Source of the DNA: CAWUEZ02 sp963921355
Lineage (GTDB): Bacteria; Pseudomonadota; Alphaproteobacteria; Thalassobaculales; Thalassobaculaceae
NCBI GenBank assembly: GCA_963921355.3
Contig: OZ001190.1
Span: 2,294,001 to 2,358,000, forward strand
Length of the DNA: 64,000 nucleotides
Direction of reading: 5' to 3'
Both the position numbers and the translations under genes were made by a program. Below the pieces are notes generated by a model that saw only the letters and a list, made by a program, of their open reading frames with translations, had not been told where the DNA came from and searched no databases. This document shows positions 9,642-20,471 of the stretch, in pieces (position 1 is the first letter of the stretch; each line of letters starts with the position of its first letter).

Positions 9642-10801
9642 GCGGCCGCACTCCGGGCGGGGGGGGCGATACGGGACCCGGCGCCGACTTGGCGCTGCGG
9701 GGCGGCGGTGGCGAGCACGAGGTCCGCGAGATCCTCGACCGCGTCAGGACGACCGGCGGCATGAGCGGCTTCCGTCATGGCGGACATCCGCTCGATGTCG
9801 TCGAGCAAGGACGTCAGCAGCTCGGCCAGTTGTTTTGGATCCAGCGTTCCCTGGGGCAGGACGACGGCGGCCCCGGCCGCTTCCAGGGCTAGGGCATTGG
9901 CGGTCTGGTGGTCGTCAATCGCGCTCGGATAGGGGATCAGCAGCGCTGGCCGGCCGACGACAGCGTTCTCGGCGACGGTCGAGGCGCCGGACCGACAGAT
10001 CAGCAGGTTGGCGGCGCGCAGGCGCGCCGGCATGTCGTCGAAGAAGTGCCGGACATCCGCTTCGACCCCCATGTCCGCATAGGCTGCGACGACACGCTCC
10101 ACCTCGCTCTGGCGCGCCTGCTGGGCGATCCGCACGCGGTCCCGAAGACCGTTCGGCAGCAGTGCGATGGCGGCGGGGATCAACTCGGCGAAGGCGCTTG
10201 CGCCCTGGCTTCCGCCGGTGACGAGGATTTCACGCGTGCCATTTGCCAGCAGCGGGGGTGTCGGCTGCGTCCGTAGCGCCCGCAGTGACTCGCGGACCGG
10301 ATTGCCGGTGAGGTGGGTTTTCTGCCGATCGGCCGGCCGCACCTTCTGCACGTCTTCGAAACAGGTCGCGATGGCCGTGGCGTTCTTGGCCAGCAGTCGA
10401 TTTGCTCGTCCCAGAACGGCATTCTGCTCGTGCAGAACTACCGGAACCTTCAGCCCCTCGGCCGCCATGACCGTTGGAACGCTGGCGTAGCCGCCGAACC
10501 CGACCACCACGCCGGGCGCCAGCGCTGCCAGAAGATGGCGCGCATCGCGCCAGCCGAGCACGAGCTGCAGCGCGGCCGTCAGTTTCGCGATGATTCCGCG
10601 GCCCGCGATACCCGCCGCCCTGATCCGATGAAGTTCGACCCCGGATGCGTCATCGAACGCGCTGCCCCGCCGGTCGGTCACGAGGACCACCCGATGGCCG
10701 CGGTCGACCAGCAGGGCGGCCAACGCCTTGGCCGGGAACACGTGACCGCCGGTTCCTCCGGCGGCCAGGACGATCGGCTTCACGGCTTCGGATCCGGTCA
10801 T
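9638..10801 (-). CDS. murG: Lipid II synthase MurG
   Basis: GT-B family glycosyltransferase adding GlcNAc to lipid I at the inner face of the membrane. The lipid/donor loop GGTGGH is at residues 15-20, HEQN at about 124 and GGSQGA at the second glycine loop. RSGAST and the IPYPSAIDDHQTANA donor-binding segment follow. At 387 residues it is slightly long because of an Ala-rich tail. Start and stop overlap ftsW and murC by 4 bases. Confidence 0.95.
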   Translation of the reverse strand: MTGSEAVKPIVLAAGGTGGHVFPAKALAALLVDRGHRVVLVTDRRGSAFDDASGVELHRIRAAGIAGRGIIAKLTAALQLVLGWRDARHLLAALAPGVVVGFGGYASVPTVMAAEGLKVPVVLHEQNAVLGRANRLLAKNATAIATCFEDVQKVRPADRQKTHLTGNPVRESLRALRTQPTPPLLANGTREILVTGGSQGASAFAELIPAAIALLPNGLRDRVRIAQQARQSEVERVVAAYADMGVEADVRHFFDDMPARLRAANLLICRSGASTVAENAVVGRPALLIPYPSAIDDHQTANALALEAAGAAVVLPQGTLDPKQLAELLTSLLDDIERMSAMTEAAHAAGRPDAVEDLADLVLATAAPQRQVGAGSRIAPPARSAAA

Positions 10802-11925
10802 GGCAGATCCTCCCGCTCACCGATTCGGCGCCGGGTCAGGGCCAAGGCCATGCCCATGGCGAATGCGAGCGCCAGCAGGGAGGATCCGCCGTAGCTGATG
10901 AAGGGCAGCGTCATGCCCTTGGCCGGCATCAGATGAACGGCCGATCCCATGTGGATCAGGGCCTGGAGCGCAAGCTGAGTCAGCAGTCCCGCCGCAGCCA
11001 GTAGGACAAAGAGGCTGGATTCCGACAGCAGCTTTGCGTAGCCGCGCAGCATGATGAAGGCGTAGAGCAGGATAATCAGGAGGCAGGCGATGCCCCCAAA
11101 CTCCTCTCCGGCGACAGAGAAGATGAAATCGGCATGGGCGTCCGGCAGGTAGGCCTTCACGGTGCCTTCGCCGGGCCCGGTACCCAGCAGACCGCCGTTG
11201 ACGAAGGCCTCGATCGACCGGTCGACCTGATAGCTGTCGCCGGAGGCCGGATCGAGGAAGCGGTCGATGCGGCTGGTGACGTGCGGAAACAGGAAATAGG
11301 CGCTGACCAATCCGAAAGCGCCCAGGCCCGCCAGCCCGGCCACGAACGGCATCGGCAGCCCGGCGAGGAAGAACTGACCGAACCAGATCGCACTGACCAC
11401 GACGGTCATCCCGAGATCCGGCTGCATGAGGAGGAGGCCGACCACAGCCGCGTACAGGGCGATCGCAAAGTACTGGCCCGGAAAGCGCGGATCGCGGCGC
11501 CATTCGGCGAACATCCAGGCCGTCACCACGACGAAGAACGGTTTGACGAACTCGCTCGGCTGCAGGGACAGCCCCGCCAGATTGATCCAGCGCGTCGCAC
11601 CTTTGATCTCCGGTCCGATCATCGGCACGAGGGCGAGCAGACCGAGGGTCCCGACAAAGCCGACGGTCGCGAAACGGCGAACCTGCAGCGGCGTCATCAT
11701 CGACACCGCGATCAGCCCGGCCAGCGCAACCGGGAGGATCGCGAACTGGCGGCGCACGAAATAGTACCCGTCCAAGCCGATCCGTTCGGCAACCGACGGG
11801 CTCGCCGCGAGCACCAGAAGCCCGCCGATCAGCACGATCAGCAGCAGCGCCCCGAGAGTCCAGCGGTCGACCGTCCACCACCAGCGCCCCAGCACGCTCG
11901 TATCGGTTCGCGCGATCGTACTCAC
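10798..11925 (-). CDS. ftsW: Septal peptidoglycan polymerase FtsW
   Basis: SEDS-family polytopic membrane protein that polymerises lipid II at the septum with FtsI. About ten hydrophobic segments are visible. Signature stretches are LQPSEFVKPFF, QPDLGMTVVV, the extracellular loop GTGPGEGTVKAYLPDAHADF and the terminal ISYGGSSLLA. Its 375 residues match the family. It overlaps murD and murG by 4 bases each. RodA is the alternative, but the setting inside dcw decides for FtsW. Confidence 0.95.
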   Translation of the reverse strand: MSTIARTDTSVLGRWWWTVDRWTLGALLLIVLIGGLLVLAASPSVAERIGLDGYYFVRRQFAILPVALAGLIAVSMMTPLQVRRFATVGFVGTLGLLALVPMIGPEIKGATRWINLAGLSLQPSEFVKPFFVVVTAWMFAEWRRDPRFPGQYFAIALYAAVVGLLLMQPDLGMTVVVSAIWFGQFFLAGLPMPFVAGLAGLGAFGLVSAYFLFPHVTSRIDRFLDPASGDSYQVDRSIEAFVNGGLLGTGPGEGTVKAYLPDAHADFIFSVAGEEFGGIACLLIILLYAFIMLRGYAKLLSESSLFVLLAAAGLLTQLALQALIHMGSAVHLMPAKGMTLPFISYGGSSLLALAFAMGMALALTRRRIGEREDLP

Positions 11926-13337
11926 GACGCCTGCCTCTCGGACTGCGGTGATCCGTTGCCCCCGTCGACCAAGCCGAGGACCAGAGCGCGGAAGCGGTCG
12001 CCGCGCGCCTCGAAGCTGGCGAACTGGTCGAAGCTGGCGGCCGCCGGCGACAGCAGGACCGTCGCGTCGCGAAGGCCCTCCCTGTGGGCGTCCAGGTGCG
12101 ACTGGCGCACCGCGGACTCGAGACTGCCGCAGAGCACGGTGGGGCAGCGGTCATCGATCTGGCGCACGAACTCACCCGCGGATTCGCCGATCAGATAAGC
12201 CCGCCGCACACGTTTCAGCAGCGGCGTCAGACCGGCGACGCCGCCCTCCTTGGCGCGGCCGCCGGCGATCCAGTAGATCGATGAGTAGCAGGCGAGCGCG
12301 CGGGCGGTGGCATCCGCGTTCGTCGCCTTGCTGTCGTTTACATAGGCCACACCGTCGATGGTCGCGACCCGCTCCTGTCGGTGGGCGAGCCCGGGGAACC
12401 CCGCGATGCCGCCGGCGACCGTCTCCCGCGACAACCCGAGAGCGAGGCAGGCGGCAGCGGCAGCGGCGGCGTTCTGGGCGTTGTGGGTTCCGGGCAGGGT
12501 CGCCGCCGCGGACAGCGACGCGACCTTGTGGGGCTGACCGGACCGGGCGTCGATCAGGTCGTCCGCATCCGCATAGACACCCCCGACGACCGCATCCTCG
12601 CCGGAGATCTCGATGACCTTCTGACCGGCACGGCGCAGGTCTTCGGCCACTTCCCGCGACGGCGTGTCATCGACACCGACGACGGCCAGGGCGCCGGGCA
12701 TCTGATGGGCGAAGATCCGGCGCTTCGCCGCGATGTAGCCCTCGAGCCCGCCATGTCGCTCCAGATGATCGGGGGTCAGGTTGAGCCAGACCGCGACCGT
12801 CGGTGCAAGCGACGGCGTTAGCTCCAGCTGATAGGAACTGAGTTCGAGCACCAGGACACCGTCGCGGCCGGGGTCCTCGAACTCCAGAACCGGTCGGCCA
12901 AGGTTGCCGCCGATTTCGACCGGCAGGCCGGCATGGCTCAGAACGTGACCGATCAGCGCCGTGGTCGTTGACTTCCCGTTGGTTCCGGTGATCGCGACCA
13001 CGCGGCGGTCGGGCATCGCCCGCAACAGCAGTTCGACGTCACCGATGATCGGGCGTTCCAGGGCCTTGGCGGCGGCGGCGACCGGGTGCGGGTTCGGATG
13101 GGTGTGCGGGATGCCCGGTGACAGGATCAGAGCGTCCACATCGTCGAGCCCGCGGGCCGCCAGATCGACGACCTCGACCCCCGGAAGATCGCGGACCGTG
13201 TCGCGTCCGGCAGCACCATCGTCCCAGGCCAGGACCCGCGCACCGGAGGCCGCCAGGGCGCGTGCCGCCACAATGCCGGACCGGCCGAGACCCATGACGG
13301 CGTATGTGCGGTTACGAGCGAAGTCGAGCGCCACCAT
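11922..13337 (-). CDS. murD: UDP-N-acetylmuramoylalanine--D-glutamate ligase
   Basis: Second Mur ligase, adding D-Glu. The N-terminal domain starts TYAVMGLGRSGIVAARAL and the ATP loop GTNGKSTTT begins at residue 118. The catalytic centre includes NLTPDHLERHGG, and the C-terminal domain has YVNDSKATNADAT. Length (471) is usual. Three bases separate its start from the mraY stop. Confidence 0.96.
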   Translation of the reverse strand: MVALDFARNRTYAVMGLGRSGIVAARALAASGARVLAWDDGAAGRDTVRDLPGVEVVDLAARGLDDVDALILSPGIPHTHPNPHPVAAAAKALERPIIGDVELLLRAMPDRRVVAITGTNGKSTTTALIGHVLSHAGLPVEIGGNLGRPVLEFEDPGRDGVLVLELSSYQLELTPSLAPTVAVWLNLTPDHLERHGGLEGYIAAKRRIFAHQMPGALAVVGVDDTPSREVAEDLRRAGQKVIEISGEDAVVGGVYADADDLIDARSGQPHKVASLSAAATLPGTHNAQNAAAAAAACLALGLSRETVAGGIAGFPGLAHRQERVATIDGVAYVNDSKATNADATARALACYSSIYWIAGGRAKEGGVAGLTPLLKRVRRAYLIGESAGEFVRQIDDRCPTVLCGSLESAVRQSHLDAHREGLRDATVLLSPAAASFDQFASFEARGDRFRALVLGLVDGGNGSPQSERQAS

Positions 13338-13340
13338 CGG

Positions 13341-14429
<1,089 letters not shown>

Positions 14430-14431
14430 GG

Positions 14432-15871
14432 TCAGCGCCCCACCGTGCCGTTGGCGGCCGGCGGACTGATGACCGTACGGGCCTCGACCGCCTCGACGAT
14501 CGCCTTCATCCCCATGCCGAGCGAACCCTTGATCAGCAGCACATCACCGGGAACGACGGCGTCTGCCACCTGCTCGGCGAGGTCCGCGGCGGTGTCGGCG
14601 TAGCCGGTGACCTGGTCCGGACCCAATGCGTCCCGGAGCGCCTCCATCCTGGGACCGCACAGGTAGACGGCATGCGGCCTGGCGGCGCGGACCGCCTCGC
14701 TGAGGGCGGCATGGGCTTCCCGCTCGGTCGCACCGAGCTCCAGCATGTCACCCAACGCGAGGATGCGCCGCCCGCCCGGGCTCATCGGCGTGGTCGCAAA
14801 CACCGCCAGCGCCGCGCGAATCGCCGGAGGGCTGGCGTTGTAGCTCTCGTCGATCAGCGTCGCATCCCCATCGGGGAGGCTGAGGCGGACCTGGCCGCCG
14901 CGACCACGCTTCGCCGAAACCCGGGCAAGCTGTTCGAGGCATGGTTCCAGATCGACGTTCAGGGCGTGCAGCGTCGCCACCACACCGGCGCTGTTGATCC
15001 CCCAATGCCGACCGATGCCGCCCACCGTCCAGGACAGGCGGCGGCCGGCCACCACAGCAACCACGCGCGTGTGATCGGGTGCCGGCTCGACCTCCAGCAG
15101 TTGGACTGTGCAGGCGCTGTCCGAACCGAAGGTCGTGACCCGGTCGATGTCCAGACGGCGAGCGTGGTTGTAAAGCCGGTCGAAACTCGCGTTGTCACGG
15201 TTCAGGACGGCAGTGCCATGCGGTTGCAGACACTCCAGGATCTCGGCTTTGGCATCCGCAACGCCATCGATCCCGTTGTCGAAGAACTCGATATGGACCG
15301 CCTCGACGTTCGTGATCATCGCTACATGGGGGGCAACCAGACGGGAGAGCGGCCGGATCTCATCAGCGTGGTTCATGCCGAGCTCGAACACGGCGAAGTC
15401 ACAATCGGCCTCGAGCCGGGCGAGCGAGAGCGGCGCCCCGATATGGTTGTTCAGGTTGCCGACCGTCGCCCGGGTCTTGCCGAGGGCCGAAAGCGCCGTG
15501 GCGAGCATCTCCTTCGATCCGGTCTTCCCGACGCTGCCGGTGACCGCGACGATCCGGGCGTTCGACCGGGTGCGGGCGGCTTTCGCCAGGTCGACGAGCC
15601 CCTCCAGGACGCTGTCGACCACGAGCCATGGCGCATCGTCCGGCAGGTTGTCGGGGACTCGCGCAACCAGGGCGGCGGCCGCGCCGTTATCCAACGCGGC
15701 GGCAACGAAGTCATGCCCGTCGACACGCTCGCCTTCCAGGGCGATGAACAGATCGCCCGGCCCGACTTTCCGGCTGTCGATCGACACACCGGCCGCCGAC
15801 CAGTCCGGCCCGAGGACGCGCGCTCGGGTTGCCGCTGCGGCTTCGGTGCGAGTCCACAAGGGGGCGGTCAT
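14432..15871 (-). CDS. murF: UDP-MurNAc-tripeptide--D-alanyl-D-alanine ligase
   Basis: Last cytosolic Mur ligase, joining D-Ala-D-Ala to the tripeptide. The N-terminal substrate domain has GVSIDSRKVGPGDLF, the ATP loop GSVGKTGSK begins at residue 112, and the C-terminal domain has DESYNASPPAIRAAL and ALGDMLELG. Length (479) is usual. The start overlaps the murE stop by 4 bases. Confidence 0.96.
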   Translation of the reverse strand: MTAPLWTRTEAAAATRARVLGPDWSAAGVSIDSRKVGPGDLFIALEGERVDGHDFVAAALDNGAAAALVARVPDNLPDDAPWLVVDSVLEGLVDLAKAARTRSNARIVAVTGSVGKTGSKEMLATALSALGKTRATVGNLNNHIGAPLSLARLEADCDFAVFELGMNHADEIRPLSRLVAPHVAMITNVEAVHIEFFDNGIDGVADAKAEILECLQPHGTAVLNRDNASFDRLYNHARRLDIDRVTTFGSDSACTVQLLEVEPAPDHTRVVAVVAGRRLSWTVGGIGRHWGINSAGVVATLHALNVDLEPCLEQLARVSAKRGRGGQVRLSLPDGDATLIDESYNASPPAIRAALAVFATTPMSPGGRRILALGDMLELGATEREAHAALSEAVRAARPHAVYLCGPRMEALRDALGPDQVTGYADTAADLAEQVADAVVPGDVLLIKGSLGMGMKAIVEAVEARTVISPPAANGTVGR

Positions 15872-17355
15872 GATGCCAGCCCCCGCAGGTCCATTCCGAA
15901 GCCTTCGGAAACCGCGCGTCGGGCGACCGTGGCGTCGTCGAACGGAAGGACCTCGCCGGCGACCTCCTGGCCCTGCTCGTGACCCTTGCCGGCGATCACC
16001 AGGACGTCGCCGGGCGTCAGGCGCGAAATCGCGGTGCGAATAGCGTCGCCGCGGTCGCCGATTTCCTCACCGCCCTTGCAGGCGGCGAGTGCGGCGGCCC
16101 GGATCTTGGCCGGATCCTCGCTGCGGGGATTGTCATCGGTGACGATCGGGCGGTCCGCATTGCGGGCGACGGTGCAGCCCATCATCGGTCGTTTGCCGGG
16201 GTCCCGGTCGCCGCCGCAGCCGAAGACGCACCACAGCCGACCTTCGGTGTGCGGACGGACCGCGCGCAGCACCATCTCCAGAGCATCGGGGGTGTGGGCG
16301 TAGTCGACGTAGACGGCGGCACCGTTATCCAGAACGGCCACACGCTCCATGCGGCCCCGCACGCCGACAAGCTGGTCGAGAACCCCGAGCGTGGCGTCCG
16401 CCGAGCTGCCGGTCGCCATCGCAAGACCGGCTGCCGCCAGCGCGTTCCACGCCTGGAAGTCGCCGATCAGCGGCAGTTCGATGTGGCGGGCCCGGCCCTC
16501 GACGATCAGCTCGAGAGACTGACCGGTCGGCCGCGGGCGCCGTTCGACGATCCTGAGGTCGGCCCCCGGTCGTGCGCCGTAGCTGGCGATCCGGTGGCCG
16601 CGCCGCTCTGCGCTGGCTCGAAACGCCTCGAACTCGGGCGAATCGATGTTCAGGACGGCAGTCCCGCCCGGCGCCATGACCCGGTCGAACAACCCCAGCT
16701 TGGCGGTCCGGTAGGCGTCCATCGATCCGTGGTAGTCGAGGTGGTCGCGGGTGAGGTTGGTGAAAGCGGCTGCCGCGACCTCGACCCCGTCCAGTCGGGC
16801 CTGTTCGAGGCCGTGGCTCGACGCTTCCAGGGCGACGTGCCGGACACCCTCATCGGTCAGCTCCCGCAGGATGCTGTGCAGACGGACCGGATCCGGCGTC
16901 GTCAGGCTCGGGCCGCGCGACTGACCATCCACGGTCAGACCAAGTGTCCCGAGCGACGCGGAAGGCTGACCGAGCCGGAACCAGATCTGTCGCGTAAACT
17001 CCGCCACCGACGTCTTGCCGTTGGTTCCGGTGACCGCAACCACACTGTCCGGCTGCCGGCCGAAGAACCGGGCCGCCAGCAGGGCGAGCCGGCGGCGCGG
17101 GTGATCGTCGCGAATCAGAACGACAGACTCATCCGCAAGTTCGACATCCGGCGTCGTCAGGATTGCGACCGCGCCTTTGGCGATCGCGTCGGCGATGAAG
17201 ACGCGGCCGTCCTGGCTCGACCCCGGGAGGGCCGCGAACAGGGCACCGGGCACCACCTCGCGGCTGTCGGCGGTCAGGGCCTTGACGTCAGGGTCGCCGC
17301 CTGCCGGGCCGGCGGGCGATCTGGGACGGGCTGCCAAGAGATCAGAAAGACGCAA
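15868..17355 (-). CDS. murE: UDP-MurNAc-L-Ala-D-Glu--meso-diaminopimelate ligase
   Basis: Third Mur ligase. The DNPRSEDP motif in the C-terminal domain marks meso-diaminopimelate rather than lysine as the added residue, giving the Gram-negative peptidoglycan type. The ATP loop GTNGKT is at about residues 110-115. I place the start at a TTG (MRLSDLLAARP, 495 residues) because GGAGG lies eight bases before it. A second TTG five codons upstream sits on that ribosome site itself. The start overlaps the end of ftsI by 14 bases. Confidence 0.94.
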   Translation of the reverse strand: MRLSDLLAARPRSPAGPAGGDPDVKALTADSREVVPGALFAALPGSSQDGRVFIADAIAKGAVAILTTPDVELADESVVLIRDDHPRRRLALLAARFFGRQPDSVVAVTGTNGKTSVAEFTRQIWFRLGQPSASLGTLGLTVDGQSRGPSLTTPDPVRLHSILRELTDEGVRHVALEASSHGLEQARLDGVEVAAAAFTNLTRDHLDYHGSMDAYRTAKLGLFDRVMAPGGTAVLNIDSPEFEAFRASAERRGHRIASYGARPGADLRIVERRPRPTGQSLELIVEGRARHIELPLIGDFQAWNALAAAGLAMATGSSADATLGVLDQLVGVRGRMERVAVLDNGAAVYVDYAHTPDALEMVLRAVRPHTEGRLWCVFGCGGDRDPGKRPMMGCTVARNADRPIVTDDNPRSEDPAKIRAAALAACKGGEEIGDRGDAIRTAISRLTPGDVLVIAGKGHEQGQEVAGEVLPFDDATVARRAVSEGFGMDLRGLAS

Positions 17356-19039
17356 GACGTTTTCCTCCAACGTCTGGCAACTTGATCAGGAAATCTCGGC
17401 GAATCTCGGGCGACTCCATGTCCACCGGCGCCACATCAAGGAGGGGCGCTGCCCGCTCGACGATGCGTTTGACGGCCGGGGCCGCGACCCAGCCGCCGGT
17501 GGCGTAGCCGTGGCTGTGCTTCTGGCCCTTGGGCTCGTCGACCATGACCAGCACGACGTAGCGGGGCTGGTGGAGCGGAAAGGCGGCGACGAAAGACGAC
17601 AGAAGGGCCTTGCGCGCGTAGCCGCCGCGGCCCCCCACTTTCTCGGCCGTTCCCGTCTTGCCGCCGACCAGATAGCCCTTGGCATCGGCGTTGCGACCGG
17701 TCCCGTCTTCCACAACCAGCCGCATCAACCGGCGCAGGGCGCGCGAGGTCTCCGGCTTGATGACCTGTACACCGGGGGCGGCACCGTCGGTCGCCAGCAG
17801 GGTTGTCGGGCGTTTGATGCCGCCGTTGACGACCGTCGCGACACCCGAGGCGAGATGCAGAGGACTGACCGACAGACCGTGGCCGAAGGCGATCGTCATC
17901 GTGTTGATGGGGAGCCAGGGTGACGGAATGATCGGATAGCCGCGCTCGGGGAGTTCGATACTGGTATCGCCCAGCATGCCGAGTTGCCCGAGGAAGCGTT
18001 TCTGGCCGTCGGTTCCGACATCCATGGCCATCTTCACTGACCCGATATTCGAGGAGTATTTGAAGATCTCGGGAACGGAGAGCCACCGCTGCTTGGCGTG
18101 GAAGTCATTGATGGTAAAGCGAGAAACGCGAATCGGGCGGGTCGCATCATAGCCGTCGCGCAGGCTGACCGTGCCGGCGTCCAGGGCCATGGCCGTGTTA
18201 AAGATCTTGAAGGTCGAGCCCATCTCGTAGACGCCGAGTGTGGCGCGGTTGAAACGGGCGTTCTCGCTCATCCGGCCGGCCAGGTTGGCGTCGAAATCCG
18301 GCAGCGACACCATCGCGACGGACTCGCCGGTGGCAACGTCAAGCACAATGCCGGTGCCGCCGATGCCCTCGAACAGTTCGATCTGGGCGGCCAGTTCCTG
18401 GCGGACGATGTGCTGCACGCGCAGATCGATCGACAGGCGCAACGGGGTGTGGTCGGTGCGCAACTGCGTGTCGAATGACTTCTCGAGACCGGCGATGCCG
18501 CGGTCGTCGGTGTCGGTGTATCCGATGGCGTGCGCGACCAGCGACCCCTGCGGATAGACCCGTTTCCATTCGTCCAGGAAGTGCAGGCCCGGGATGCCCA
18601 GCCGATTGACGTCATGTTGTTCGCTGGGCGTCAGGCTGCGCTTCAGCCAGACGAACCGGCGATTGGTGCGCAGCTTGGCTTCGACGTCGGCGATCGGCAG
18701 ATCGGTCAGAACGGTGGCCAACCGCTGCGCCGCGCGGGCCGGGTCCAGCACTTCCGACGGATCGGCGTAGAGCGACGGCGCGCGCAGCGAGGTCGCCAGC
18801 AGCAGGCCGTTGCGGTCCACGATATCAGCGCGGCCGGTCTGCAATGCGGCGTCTGCGGCCGCGGTCGGACGGGTCGGCTCGTTGTGGTCGCGCAGGACGG
18901 AGAGTTCGATGACCCGAGCCCCGATTGCGGCAAAACCGAGTGTCAGGAGACACCCGGCGAGGATCAGCCGGTTGCGACCGGTCTCCAGGGCCTGCTTGAC
19001 CGTGCCTTCCAGACGGACCGGCTCGGCGCGCCGGGTCAT
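17342..19039 (-). CDS. ftsI: Septal transpeptidase FtsI (PBP3)
   Basis: Class B penicillin-binding protein cross-linking septal peptidoglycan. One membrane segment lies at about residues 24-46, then the pedestal domain. The three catalytic motifs are complete: S275-x-x-K278 in GSTFK, S329-S-N in KYSSN, and K462-T-G in GGKTGTAEK. Its 565 residues are usual. The start overlaps the ftsL stop by 4 bases, and the substrate polymerase FtsW lies downstream in the same unit. Confidence 0.96.
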   Translation of the reverse strand: MTRRAEPVRLEGTVKQALETGRNRLILAGCLLTLGFAAIGARVIELSVLRDHNEPTRPTAAADAALQTGRADIVDRNGLLLATSLRAPSLYADPSEVLDPARAAQRLATVLTDLPIADVEAKLRTNRRFVWLKRSLTPSEQHDVNRLGIPGLHFLDEWKRVYPQGSLVAHAIGYTDTDDRGIAGLEKSFDTQLRTDHTPLRLSIDLRVQHIVRQELAAQIELFEGIGGTGIVLDVATGESVAMVSLPDFDANLAGRMSENARFNRATLGVYEMGSTFKIFNTAMALDAGTVSLRDGYDATRPIRVSRFTINDFHAKQRWLSVPEIFKYSSNIGSVKMAMDVGTDGQKRFLGQLGMLGDTSIELPERGYPIIPSPWLPINTMTIAFGHGLSVSPLHLASGVATVVNGGIKRPTTLLATDGAAPGVQVIKPETSRALRRLMRLVVEDGTGRNADAKGYLVGGKTGTAEKVGGRGGYARKALLSSFVAAFPLHQPRYVVLVMVDEPKGQKHSHGYATGGWVAAPAVKRIVERAAPLLDVAPVDMESPEIRRDFLIKLPDVGGKRLASF

Positions 19040-19476
19040 TGCTGAGCTCCGGTGGAGACGGCGAGCGGTCGGGCTAGCGGCCGGGCGAGCGGGGTTGGCG
19101 GCGCTGTAACGGTGGGAACGGAGAGCGGCGGAAGGGCGGCTGTCGGCGCGCCGGCCGTGGCCGGATCGTCGATCGTGGCCTGCGGATCGCTCGGCAGCAC
19201 GGGCAGGCGCATCGGAAGCCGGTCGATCTGGCCGAGCTGGGTGGTGTCCAGCGGGACCAGGTTGAGATGCCGGCGGACCAGGGCTTCAAGCCGGCTCGGG
19301 CGGTTCAGATAGGACCACTCGGCTTCGAGAACGTGGACGGCTTCCTGGTTGGCCAGGATCTCGCGATGCAGGGCGGCGAGCTGCTCCTCGCGCTCCTGAA
19401 CCTCGTACTTCACCAGAAACAGGGCCACGCCGAGGCAGGCAGCGATCATGAACCAGAGGATGGTTGACCGGCGCAT
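19036..19476 (-). CDS. ftsL: Cell division protein FtsL
   Basis: Small bitopic divisome protein acting with FtsB and FtsQ. The N-terminus is a membrane segment (residues 4-22), followed by a coiled coil (about 25-60, QEREEQLAALHREI) and the family-typical WSYLNRPSRLEALVRRHLNL. A Pro/Ala-rich tail extends it to 146 residues. FtsL sequences are poorly conserved, so the call leans on the position between rsmH and ftsI as well. Its ATG overlaps the rsmH stop as TGATG. Confidence 0.88.
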   Translation of the reverse strand: MRRSTILWFMIAACLGVALFLVKYEVQEREEQLAALHREILANQEAVHVLEAEWSYLNRPSRLEALVRRHLNLVPLDTTQLGQIDRLPMRLPVLPSDPQATIDDPATAGAPTAALPPLSVPTVTAPPTPLARPLARPLAVSTGAQQ

Positions 19477-20471
19477 CAGGCAGCCTCCCGGTCGGTCCAG
19501 GCGGGTGCGGCCGTGCGCTCGCCGACGCGCAGACGGGCGGAGCGGGAGCGCGGATTGCTGTCGGTTTCAGCGGCGGTCGGGGCGATCGGACGGCCGGAGA
19601 GCAACGTGAATGTCGGCTCCCGGTTGGTGTGGGCGCTGGCGGGCGGGGCGTGGCGGGACGGACGGGCAGCGGTGCCGGAGCGCTTGCGCAGGAAGGTCTT
19701 CACCCGACGGTCCTCGAGTGAATGAAAGGAGACCACGGCGAGTCGCCCACCCGGGGAGAGCAGCCGTTCGGCTGCGTCCAGGCCGTGGTCGAGTTCCTCC
19801 AGTTCCCGGTTCACATGGATGCGAAGCGCCTGAAAGGTTCGCGTTGCCGGGTCGATGCTGCGCCCTGGGGCTGAGTCGGGGGCGGAGGGGACCACCCGGC
19901 GGACGATGTCGGCAAGTTCGCCGGTCCGCCGGATGGTGGCCGTCGTCCGTGCCGCGACGATGGCTTTGGCGATCCGGCGGGCGTACCGCTCCTCGCCATA
20001 CTGGAAGATCAGATCGGCGAGATCACGCTCGCGGGTCTCGTTGACGACGTCGGCGGCACTCGGGCCCGCCTTCTCCATGCGCATGTCCAGCGGGCCGTCC
20101 TGGCGGAACGAGAACCCGCGCTCGGCTTCGTCCAGTTGCGGCGAGGAGACGCCGAGGTCGAGGGCGACGCCGTCGACCGTATCGACACCGGCGCTGGCGG
20201 CCAGCCGATCCATGTCCCCAAAGCGGCCGTGCAGGGGAATCAGCCGCCCTTCGTACTCCGGGGCCAGCCGCTGGGCCCGTGCGACGGCGTCCGGGTCCCG
20301 GTCGACTGCCAGGACCGTGCAGCGGGCGGCGGCGAGCAGGGCACGGGTATAGCCGCCGACACCGAAGGTGCCGTCGAGGTAGCGGCCACCGTCGACCGGG
20401 GCCAGGGCCTCGATGACCTCGGCGAGCAGGACGGGAACATGGCGCTCGGCGTCGGGCTGTGCGGCGGTCAT
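19476..20471 (-). CDS. rsmH: 16S rRNA (cytosine1402-N4)-methyltransferase
   Basis: SAM-dependent enzyme methylating N4 of C1402 in the ribosomal P site (older name mraW). Hallmarks are HVPVLLAEVIEAL at the N-terminus, the SAM loop YLDGTFGVGGYTRALL, ALDLGVSSPQLDEAERGFSF with DMRM, and the late SFHSLEDRRVKTFLR. Its 331 residues are normal. The start overlaps mraZ by 4 bases. Confidence 0.96.
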   Translation of the reverse strand: MTAAQPDAERHVPVLLAEVIEALAPVDGGRYLDGTFGVGGYTRALLAAARCTVLAVDRDPDAVARAQRLAPEYEGRLIPLHGRFGDMDRLAASAGVDTVDGVALDLGVSSPQLDEAERGFSFRQDGPLDMRMEKAGPSAADVVNETRERDLADLIFQYGEERYARRIAKAIVAARTTATIRRTGELADIVRRVVPSAPDSAPGRSIDPATRTFQALRIHVNRELEELDHGLDAAERLLSPGGRLAVVSFHSLEDRRVKTFLRKRSGTAARPSRHAPPASAHTNREPTFTLLSGRPIAPTAAETDSNPRSRSARLRVGERTAAPAWTDREAA